Below, one piece after another: positions 1 to 5,310 of a stretch of 5,317 nt of DNA. The position numbers and the translations under genes were made by a program. The notes beneath the pieces are model-generated. The model did not search any database, was not told the origin of the DNA, and saw only the letters and a program-made list of their open reading frames with translations. The first letter of the stretch is position 1, and each line of letters starts with the position of its first letter. The stretch spans positions 1-5,317 of the forward strand of contig JAFXEA010000109.1 of NCBI GenBank assembly GCA_017521065.1, in the 5' to 3' direction. The stretch comes from Kiritimatiellia bacterium (GTDB lineage: Bacteria; Verrucomicrobiota; Kiritimatiellia; RFP12; UBA1067).

Positions 1-521
1 TATTTCGCCATCTGCGCCTTGAGAACCTCAAGTGTGGCCTTCGCATCGGCTTCGGCCCCATGCGCCCCTGCATGATCCCGGCCGAGATAGTATCTGACGG
101 CGGCGGAGAGATCGCGCGGCTCCATTCTGTGATAGATGCGCTGAACATCCACATGACGCCTCTGGGATGCGCCAAAGTTCCGGCCTGTGCGGGCGAACTC
201 CTCTTCGATGCACGGAATGTCGAAACGGTCCGCATTGAAGCCGGAAAGGTCGCACCCCTCAAAGAACGCAAATATGTCTGCAGCCGACTCTTCGAAAGTC
301 GGACAGTCCTTGACGATGTCATCCGATATTCCGTGAATCGCGGTCGTCTCCGGCGGAATCGGAACCGTCGGATTAAGTAGCCATGTCTTGGTCTCCTCCG
401 TTCCGTCCGGGTTGATCTTCACAGCGGCAAGCTCGATGATGCGATCCTGACGGGGGTTCACCCCGGTGGACTCTATGTCAAACACAACAAGCGGACGGTC
501 AAGTTTAAGTTCAAGTATCAT
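1..521 (-). CDS. DnaQ-like DEDDh 3'-5' exonuclease (partial, runs off window)
   Basis: The reading frame gives 173 residues and is still open at the window edge; the next codon begins TA, so it may be a stop. All three exonuclease motifs of the DEDDh (DNA polymerase III epsilon/RNase T) superfamily are visible. ExoI is FDIESTG, with D15 and E17. ExoII is GFNADRFD, with D101. ExoIII is HGAEADA, with H154 and D159. These residues bind the two catalytic metals, so an active 3'-5' exonuclease is expected, probably cytoplasmic. The length fits a stand-alone exonuclease domain without the polymerase-binding C-terminal tail of true epsilon, so I leave the dnaQ symbol off. The ATG overlaps the upstream serine acetyltransferase stop by one base (TAATG), behind a purine-rich GAGAAGAGAAG stretch, which indicates translational coupling. 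The codons are GC-rich, like those of its upstream partner. Proofreading, repair and RNA-trimming roles cannot be told apart from sequence. Confidence 0.9.
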   Translation of the reverse strand, partial: MILELKLDRPLVVFDIESTGVNPRQDRIIELAAVKINPDGTEETKTWLLNPTVPIPPETTAIHGISDDIVKDCPTFEESAADIFAFFEGCDLSGFNADRFDIPCIEEEFARTGRNFGASQRRHVDVQRIYHRMEPRDLSAAVRYYLGRDHAGAHGAEADAKATLEVLKAQMAK

Positions 522-1279
522 TATCTTCTCTTCTCTCGTATCTCCGGTGCAGGAGGTTTGTTGTAGACTCTGGAATGAGGCGGAATGGACTCCATCAGCC
601 ACACATTGCCGCCAATCTCGGAATCGTGTCCGATAACGGTATCGCCGCCAAGGATTGTGGCACCCGCATAGATGACGACATTGTCCTCCACGTTCGGGTG
701 ACGCTTGTGTCCCTTCATCAGCATGCCGGTATCGGCATCCTTCGGGAAGCTCAAGGCTCCAAGCGTGACTCCTTGATATATCTTTACGTTACTGCCGATG
801 ACAGTCGTCTCGCCGATGACAACTCCGGTTCCGTGGTCAATGAAGAACCTTTCGCCTATCGTAGCGCCCGGATGGATATCGATGCCCGTCTTCGAATGGG
901 CGAGTTCGCTCATCACACGAGGGATGATCGGCACTTTGAGACGGTAAAGCTCGTGGGCGAGACGGTGACCGGTCACAGCATACATCCCGGGATAGGCCAT
1001 GACGACCTCCATTCGGCTTGTTGCCGCCGGATCGCCCTCGTACGCGGCCTGTGCATCCGTCTCCAGTATCCTGCGGACCTCAGGAAGCCTTTTGAGAAAT
1101 GCATCCACCACCTGCGACGGATCTGCATCTGGAAGCAGATATTCTATCTCCTTTCGCAATGCTGTCGCAATTGCGTCAAGATCGGCAGTCTCCCCGCCAC
1201 CAACCGGCCCATACAGGCACGGATGAAGGTAGGCAAAACTCCTCTTCAATATAACAGCTATTCTCTGCGGTAAAGTCAT
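521..1279 (-). CDS. cysE: Serine O-acetyltransferase (cysE/EpsC type)
   Basis: This enzyme transfers acetyl from acetyl-CoA to L-serine to give O-acetylserine, the first step of cysteine synthesis. The C-terminal half is a left-handed beta-helix of hexapeptide repeats. It contains the family signatures IDIHPGATIG, DHGTGVVIGET and GHKRHP. By analogy with E. coli CysE (D143/H158), the catalytic pair is the Asp of IDIHP and the His of DHGTG. The N-terminal half is the helical domain (LPQRIAVILKRSFAYLHP). The tail ends YNKPPAPEIREKRR instead of the E. coli-type GVPARIVG ending, which points to the EpsC branch. I chose the ATG at 1279 (252 residues, LPQR right after the start). The frame stays open to a GTG at 1396 (291 residues), but the extra 39 residues look non-coding and contain a perfect TATAAT. 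No good Shine-Dalgarno sits at 5-10 nt from either start. No cysK is in the window. The function is secure; the start is not. Confidence 0.9.
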   Translation of the reverse strand: MTLPQRIAVILKRSFAYLHPCLYGPVGGGETADLDAIATALRKEIEYLLPDADPSQVVDAFLKRLPEVRRILETDAQAAYEGDPAATSRMEVVMAYPGMYAVTGHRLAHELYRLKVPIIPRVMSELAHSKTGIDIHPGATIGERFFIDHGTGVVIGETTVIGSNVKIYQGVTLGALSFPKDADTGMLMKGHKRHPNVEDNVVIYAGATILGGDTVIGHDSEIGGNVWLMESIPPHSRVYNKPPAPEIREKRR

Positions 1280-1286
1280 GGTGCGT

Positions 1287-1295
1287 ATTATACCA
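1287..1295 (-). promoter_or_regulatory. Candidate extended -10 promoter for cysE
   Basis: On the minus strand the bases read TGGTATAAT, an extended -10 (TGn plus a perfect TATAAT). No good -35 lies 16-18 bp upstream; at best CTGAAA lies 19 bp away, which fits an extended -10 promoter. The expected transcription start, about 7 nt downstream, is near 1280, one base from the ATG at 1279. The cysE message could therefore be leaderless. The element lies inside the reading frame if the upstream GTG start is used, so the two readings conflict. Confidence 0.42.
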
Positions 1296-1324
1296 TCAAT
1301 CTCCTGCAAAATTTCAGTGCATGT

Positions 1325-1340
1325 TGAGTCATGTGACTCA
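1325..1340. promoter_or_regulatory. Inverted repeat, possible operator upstream of cysE
   Basis: TGAGTCA and TGACTCA form a perfect 7-bp inverted repeat around a 2-bp centre. The site lies roughly 45-60 bp upstream of the start predicted from the TATAAT at 1292-1287, a typical place for an activator site. A second 8-bp perfect palindrome (GTCATGAC) lies at 1370-1377. No regulator is encoded nearby, so the binding protein is unknown. It would be coding sequence if the GTG at 1396 is the real start. Confidence 0.35.
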
Positions 1341-1458
1341 GGTGACAACCAAAAACCGCCGCCGCTAAAGTCATGACAAGATGCATGGTATTCCACAATC
1401 TACCGCCCCCACCCCCTCCGAGTCCTCACAGCATTCCTTACTTCCATTCAGATTATGC

Positions 1459-1483
1459 AAAAACCAAAGAGCTATTTAAGCCC
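1459..1483 (-). terminator. Weak intrinsic terminator overlapping the FGE remnant stop
   Basis: On the minus strand GGGCT, a TAAAT loop and AGCTC (5 pairs including one G-T) are followed by TTTGGTTTTT. The hairpin contains the TAG that ends the restored FGE frame at 1472. It would separate the accessory block from the cysE unit. The stem is short and the U-tract is interrupted, so it may be leaky. Confidence 0.35.
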
Positions 1484-2267
1484 TGCTGTGCAAACCAGTC
1501 GAAAACCCGTAGTATAGTCGCGGTTGGATGGCGCGTAGTTGCTTCGGAACGCTGGCCGACAATTGCTCGAAACCCTGGCACAGTCTCCACCTCGAAGCAT
1601 GCGCCATTCCCCCATTTTGTTGCTCCATTGCCTGCCCTTGCCGCAAACTCCCATTGAGTTTCAGAAGGAAGGTCGAAATCGATGCCTGTCTTTTTGCGCA
1701 ACAATCCAAGAAAGGAGGCGGGATTAGGATCGGCAGGCCAATCATATGCCGGGTTGCCTGTTGTCACGTTTGCCGCGCCAGTGCGAATTTCGTTGTAACA
1801 TACGCTCTCAACCGGGCGCATTGCGCGGTCCTCTTGATTCTTATAATAGGATGGCGCCACACGGCCTGTCTGAACCAATCCCCATTGCAGCTGCGTCACC
1901 TCGAAGACCCCTATATAGTAGTTATTCTCAAGTGACACCGGATGCGTCGCCTCTCGAGCCGAAAGACGCTGTGTCTCAAACGTGGTCGATCCCATTGTCC
2001 ATACGACATCCTTTGCCATTATCTTACGCATCACAATCTTTGTGGTGCGGAAATCATGGTTGGACAGAATCCCACCCGGCAGGAAGGATACATCAGGATA
2101 ATATTTCTGGGAATTTGGAGAAGACGTATCGGATATGTCCACCACCATATAGTCCGGCGTGTTGTCAAGCGCCCATGCGGTAACGACTGCACGTGCACCA
2201 TCATCCGCAACCTTAGCGTCACGAGTGAGGCAACAGACAAAATCCCTGCCATAATCAACCGGGACAT
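1472..2267 (-). pseudogene. Secreted formylglycine-generating-enzyme (SUMF1/FGE) family protein, broken
   Basis: The remnant is read in three segments. The ATG at 2267 starts a signal-peptide-like stretch (MSRLIMAGILSVASLVT). Near 2221 the homology shifts frame to DAKVADDGARAVVTAW and continues through TMGST, NNYYIGVFEVTQLQW, RPVESVCYNE and DLPSETQWEFAARAG, typical of the PF03781 sulfatase-modifying-factor fold. Near 1605-1618 it shifts again, straight to MLRGGD, then CRPAFRSNYAPSNRDYTTGFRLV, the usual C-terminus, stopping at 1472. The GLYDMxGNVWEW core expected between WEFAARAG and LRGG is absent, so several tens of residues were deleted out of frame. If the middle frame is followed instead, it runs unrelated to the family until a stop at 1453. 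FGE oxidises a sulfatase Cys to formylglycine, but most bacterial SUMF1-fold proteins lack that activity; here only one of the two catalytic-region cysteines roughly aligns. The gene lies 92 bp downstream of the GHL10 gene on the same strand and may once have been co-transcribed. Confidence 0.8.
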
Positions 2268-2359
2268 CCGATTTATGCGCCTATGGCACATTTGAAACAT
2301 CGATCCATCATTTATCGATCTGACTGGCATACCGCAATCTCCGTTGACAAGTGCATCCA

Positions 2360-4549
2360 TTATTTCACCGGACCTTTGTGCAGAACCGGAAGAACCTTTT
2401 CCGCCCGTTCATCCAACGCAAAAACCGCGAATCCGTCCAAGCCCATATCGCGCATAGCCTTGATCTGCCGTGCCATTGTTACGGCATCCGAAGCATTGTC
2501 CCGCCAGCATGAAAGCCCCAACCCAGGGCGCAATTTCACTGGAGTTCCGCCGACTGCCATATTCTGGGAACGGACAAGTTTTTCGAAGAAAAGATCGGAA
2601 CTTACGTAGTAATTCATCGGACACACAAAATCGAGATACCCCTTTTTGCACCAGTGAACCCAATCCTGCGCAACTGATTTTGCACCCGTGTCATATCCTT
2701 GAAAAACCGCGGCCGAAATCTCCACTCCCGGACATTCCATGCGAACGCGTTCAGATACGCTTCTCACCAGAACCGTTATGTTATCGCTGCGGAACTTTTG
2801 CCAGGCATCAAAAAGGATGCCATCGTTCCTCGCCACATCTTTTGGCCAGTTACCCACCTTCTGCCCGACCTTCTTTTCAAAACGCCCTTTACATCCCTTG
2901 CAGAAACAATGTTTCTCATCGGGATAACGAATATAGTCCATATGTATTCCGTCAGGACGCATCTTCGCCAGTTCCACAAAAGCATCAATTTCAATTTTCA
3001 GGTTCTTCGGATCTGATGGGCACATCCACATCTCACGCTGATTGCCACGTTCATCCACCTGAATTCGTCCTTCGTCCGAAAGGCGCTTGAAGAAACTCCT
3101 GTCAGACTTGAGTCCCCCTCGCCAGCAAACCTTCCATACGTGGCACTTCACACCATATTTTCTGCATGCATCCATGCATTCCTTGAAGGCATCGCCTCTT
3201 GTTGACACGGAAGTATGCACCGGCACTACAGACGAAGGATAGAACGCCACTCCTGCCCAGGCTAGATTTGGCAGGATTGTGTTGAATCCATTCTCCTTCA
3301 ACAATCTGATGGATGAATCCCAGTCATATCCATCACCGAGACCGCGCTCAGAATGGCACCAGAACGCACGCCATTCACCCTTTTTTGAAGGCTGCGCCGC
3401 AACCCATTTCTCTTCTGCGCTTTTCTTCTCTTCAATTCTGCGGAGTGCGGAACCTACCGTATTTCCCCATCCGGGATACACCTGCAGCAGGATATTGGCT
3501 GCCTGGCGGATTGATTCCTCGCGACCGTATCTCCACACATGGGCCAGGAAGAAACCATTTTTGACCTTGACCGCTGTCTCCGATGACGATCGCCAATTGC
3601 GCCGTCTGTACCATTCTTCATCAACCCCCAAAAGCCTCCTTGTAGCGGCATCCAACGAATAACACGCGAAAACAACACCTCCTCCCGCTACAAAATCAGA
3701 AACAACCTTAAATGCATTGTTGGGCAATACTGGATTGTAGGGGAGCACAAGAAGTCGCACACCTTGCAGGTCTCCAGATTCAAGTTCCTGGTCCGACACT
3801 TCCATGACAGACATTCCCACAGTCTCAAATGCATTGGCCGTATTTGCCGAGAACTTTCCAAAGTTAAGTTTCTCCAAAGGATGCCTTTCCGCCATCATGC
3901 AGGTATCACCTCGAACAACACATATCTGCGGCGCCTCGAAATCCATGAATCTAAGATTGGCTATCCCTATATCAACCTTGGATCTGCCACTCCGCAAACC
4001 GCTTATCCGCATGGCGCATATATTTTTCCACCCTGCTACATTCCCCTCTGTTCCGGTGAACGAACTCTTCTTGAGCGCTATCCGCCGCCACCTTGACTCC
4101 TCTTCCGCCACAAACCGGGCATAATACCATCCATCACCACTCTTGAGGTATAAAGTGAATGACGAGACCTGCGAAACATCTGAACAGTAGAAGTCAAACT
4201 CTATGCCACATTGCCGCCTCATGTCCATGGTGACATCAAAATCCCAACTTGCTTTCGGCACTTTGAGACTGGATAAATCAGCATTCATTGTGAAACGGCC
4301 TGGAGAGACAAGCTTTGCCGGCCTATTATCTCCCATTGGATGTACGTGCGCTTCTGTGAGCTGTTGCCACCCTGATACACTTTCTGCATATCCAGAAGAA
4401 GTCCAACTCAACCCTATCGCCATCAATATCTCCAACGATATTACATAAAGACATCTCACAGCAGAAGCCGGAATTTCCATACAGCACAAAAAGCCACGAC
4501 TCTTCGTCGCCCTATCGCATTCTGCAAAATCTTTTTTGTGTTTTGCCAT
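2360..4549 (-). CDS. Exported three-domain GHL10-type glycosyl-hydrolase-like protein
   Basis: This 729-residue protein probably acts on a polysaccharide outside the cytoplasm; the substrate is unknown. Residues 24-55 look like a signal peptide (hydrophobic LYVISLEILMAIGLSW, cleavage near GYA-ES). Residues ~58-202 are beta-rich and resemble a jelly-roll/carbohydrate-binding module. Residues ~205-360 resemble a class I GATase/ThuA-like or beta-galactosidase-trimerisation fold (VRLLVLPYNPVLP, FVAGGGVVFACYSLD). Residues ~391-726 are a TIM barrel of the GHL10 (PF02638-like) type: WRAFWCHSERGLG, GFNTILPNLAW, MRPDGIHMDYIRYPDE, ISAAVF, YLDFVCPMNYY and GLDGFAVFALD. D538 in GIHMDYIRYP is a likely active-site acid. 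A CFCKGC cysteine cluster (548-553) follows it, as in related putative hydrolases. The ATG at 4549 has only a weak purine-rich upstream stretch. A second ATG at 4480 would start directly at the signal peptide and shorten an unusually long n-region. A strong promoter and a leader ORF lie upstream. Confidence 0.85.
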   Translation of the reverse strand: MAKHKKDFAECDRATKSRGFLCCMEIPASAVRCLYVISLEILMAIGLSWTSSGYAESVSGWQQLTEAHVHPMGDNRPAKLVSPGRFTMNADLSSLKVPKASWDFDVTMDMRRQCGIEFDFYCSDVSQVSSFTLYLKSGDGWYYARFVAEEESRWRRIALKKSSFTGTEGNVAGWKNICAMRISGLRSGRSKVDIGIANLRFMDFEAPQICVVRGDTCMMAERHPLEKLNFGKFSANTANAFETVGMSVMEVSDQELESGDLQGVRLLVLPYNPVLPNNAFKVVSDFVAGGGVVFACYSLDAATRRLLGVDEEWYRRRNWRSSSETAVKVKNGFFLAHVWRYGREESIRQAANILLQVYPGWGNTVGSALRRIEEKKSAEEKWVAAQPSKKGEWRAFWCHSERGLGDGYDWDSSIRLLKENGFNTILPNLAWAGVAFYPSSVVPVHTSVSTRGDAFKECMDACRKYGVKCHVWKVCWRGGLKSDRSFFKRLSDEGRIQVDERGNQREMWMCPSDPKNLKIEIDAFVELAKMRPDGIHMDYIRYPDEKHCFCKGCKGRFEKKVGQKVGNWPKDVARNDGILFDAWQKFRSDNITVLVRSVSERVRMECPGVEISAAVFQGYDTGAKSVAQDWVHWCKKGYLDFVCPMNYYVSSDLFFEKLVRSQNMAVGGTPVKLRPGLGLSCWRDNASDAVTMARQIKAMRDMGLDGFAVFALDERAEKVLPVLHKGPVK

Positions 4550-4552
4550 CTT

Positions 4553-4627
4553 TCAATTCTCGCTAATTGCCTGATCTCTCAATGATTGGAAAAGTGCACA
4601 TTTCCGTTCACGTCGCAAATGCGACAC
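4553..4627 (-). CDS. Possible 24-codon leader ORF upstream of the GHL10 gene
   Basis: A GTG at 4627 opens 24 codons ending in TGA at 4555-4553. Only one codon (AAG) then separates it from the ATG of the GHL10 gene, and the two are in the same frame. Its ribosome site is a perfect AAGGAGG at 4643-4637, 9 nt before the GTG, far better than anything in front of the main ATG. The peptide is basic at first (HLRRERK), with no recognisable family. A shorter 8-codon option starts at an ATG at 4634, only 2 nt from the SD, and stops at 4608. A likely role is translational coupling: ribosomes loaded here would terminate next to the main start. No runs of a single amino-acid codon suggest classical attenuation. 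Confidence 0.4.
   Translation of the reverse strand: MSHLRRERKCALFQSLRDQAISEN
4612..4625 (-). promoter_or_regulatory. Small hairpin at the leader start codon
   Basis: In the transcript GTCGC, an AUUU loop and GCGAC form a perfect 5-bp stem. It begins 11 nt after the AAGGAGG and pairs the last base of the GTG start. It could limit leader translation. It is short, and the functional role is inference. Confidence 0.3.
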
Positions 4628-4636
4628 GATCCATCT

Positions 4637-4643
4637 CCTCCTT
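4637..4643 (-). promoter_or_regulatory. Perfect Shine-Dalgarno AAGGAGG in the GHL10 leader
   Basis: A full anti-16S match lies about 87 nt upstream of the ATG at 4549, too far to serve it directly. It is 9 nt from the GTG at 4627 and 2 nt from the ATG at 4634. It is the best ribosome site in the window and the main reason to take the leader ORF seriously. Confidence 0.6.
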
Positions 4644-4661
4644 AAGAAAAGAAACACGTGA

Positions 4662-4691
4662 AATATAACATTTGTATTTTTTTTTTGTCAA
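4662..4691 (-). promoter_or_regulatory. Near-consensus sigma-70-type promoter for the GHL10 gene
   Basis: TTGACA (4691-4686, 6/6) is followed by an 18-bp spacer beginning with nine further A residues, then TATATT (4667-4662, 5/6). The predicted start is near 4655, at a CACGTG palindrome (4655-4660), giving a ~105-nt leader before the ATG at 4549. An exact -35 with a good -10 in AT-rich DNA just behind a terminator makes this the most convincing promoter in the window. Confidence 0.68.
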
Positions 4692-4740
4692 ATGTTTTTA
4701 GTAGTTTTATGCAATCAAAGCTCATTGAAATTTGGGAAGG

Positions 4741-4782
4741 CAAAAATAAACGGGCAGTAGGAAAACTCTCCCCTTGCCCGTT
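4741..4782 (-). terminator. Intrinsic terminator for transcription entering from above 4783
   Basis: On the minus strand AACGGGCA and TGCCCGTT form a perfect 8-bp stem. Inside it, AGGGGA can pair with TTTCCT (two G-T pairs) across a GAGT loop and a 2-nt AC bulge. The stem is followed by TATTTTTG. This is a good Rho-independent terminator for a minus-strand transcript arriving from the repeat region or beyond the window. It insulates the GHL10 promoter 50 bp further on. The gene it ends is not in the window. Confidence 0.6.
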
Positions 4783-4869
4783 CTCTCAGGACTATTTTCA
4801 GGGCCCCCACAAGAATCAAAGCCGTCAATCAGACTCATTTGAGAGCCCCTTGTTACTCCCTTAACTGGG

Positions 4870-4987
4870 ACTCTTTTGAAGGGCCTGTCCCTCCAAGAAT
4901 CAAGAGAAAGTATTCAATTAATCAAACATTTACTGCTTCTTTTCAACTTATCTCACTTTTTCGAAGGGTGTGTCCCTTGATTTTTCC
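4870..4987. repeat. Repeat copy A with paired AAGGG-N5-CCC(T)T palindromes
   Basis: This ~118-bp unit begins ACTCTTTTGAAGGG. Its left palindrome is AAGGG-CCTGT-CCCT (4879-4892) and its right palindrome AAGGG-TGTGT-CCCTT (4964-4978). It matches copy B 324 bp away over its whole length apart from scattered substitutions, mostly transitions, and single-base indels. The best-kept parts are the palindromes, CAAGAATCAA, CAATTAATCAAA and ACTTATCTCACTTTTTC. A short unit with a small hairpin near each end resembles REP doublets (BIME-like) or non-autonomous IS200/IS605-type elements. The motif on the other strand (AAGGGACAGACCC-like) recalls sequences near REP-associated tyrosine transposases. That assignment is inference; no transposase is present. 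Confidence 0.75.
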
Positions 4988-5193
4988 TATTATAATAAGT
5001 CATGCCAAAAGTATACCAAAAACGGTATAGTTTTGCCACAACAATCCAACACGACAATCCTATTTTCGCCAGTCAAATCAATTCTCAACCAACTATCAAA
5101 TGACGATAAAACCACTCGAAATCTTGCCGCCGATGGGGACAGCAGGAAACAGGAACAGGTTTCAAAATAGGCAAAGATAAGGCCTTAATCAAA
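4988..5193. other. Spacer between repeat copies, containing a 36-bp palindrome
   Basis: This ~206-bp AT-rich spacer has no gene. Its one structured element is at 5003-5038: TGcCAAAAgTATACC, AAAAAC, then GGTATAgTTTTGcCA. Thirteen of fifteen positions pair, and the two mismatches (C-C and G-G) are placed symmetrically. It could be an operator, a recombination or transposition site, or an RNA hairpin. Confidence 0.5.
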
Positions 5194-5310
5194 ACTCTTC
5201 TGAAGGGTCTGTCCCTTCAAGAATCAACAGAAATCATCCAATTAATCAAATATCCACCCCATCTTTTAACTTATCTCACTTTTTCCAAAGGGTGTGACCC
5301 CAGATTTTCC
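5194..5310. repeat. Repeat copy B with paired palindromes
   Basis: This is the second copy, in the same orientation as copy A. Its left palindrome is a perfect 7-bp stem with a 5-nt loop, TGAAGGG-TCTGT-CCCTTCA (5201-5219). The right one is weaker, GGG-TGTGA-CCC (5290-5300). Single-base differences from copy A fall mainly in the middle segment (5225-5265). The window ends 7 bp after it, so more copies may follow. Confidence 0.75.

Noticed and set aside
575..1273. Long plus-strand open frame opposite cysE
   Set aside because: It is the antisense shadow of a clear hexapeptide acetyltransferase; its translation shows no domain or ribosome site.
1560..1610. Catalytic FGE cysteines proving formylglycine-generating activity
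   Set aside because: Only one of the two cysteines near GGDCARVSSNC lines up with the active-site pair of true FGE, and the gene is broken.
2293..2320. Repeated ATCGAT hairpin between the GHL10 gene and the FGE remnant
   Set aside because: Each half is itself a 6-bp palindrome with no T-tract after it; too short to call a terminator or operator.
2470..3090. 206-residue plus-strand open frame
   Set aside because: It lies antisense to the GHL10 barrel, is rich in Pro, Arg, His and Cys as shadows often are, and has no recognisable motif.
4553..4555. TGA recoding (readthrough or selenocysteine) joining the leader to the GHL10 protein
   Set aside because: No SECIS-like hairpin is evident after the TGA, the joined N-terminus would precede a signal peptide, and a start codon follows directly.
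4658..5170. Three short plus-strand open frames over the repeat region
   Set aside because: They overlap the promoter, terminator and repeats, change character with the repeat sequence, and have no ribosome site or family resemblance.
4870..5310. CRISPR array
   Set aside because: There are only two diverged units of ~118 bp with a ~206-bp spacer; repeat length and spacing do not fit CRISPR.
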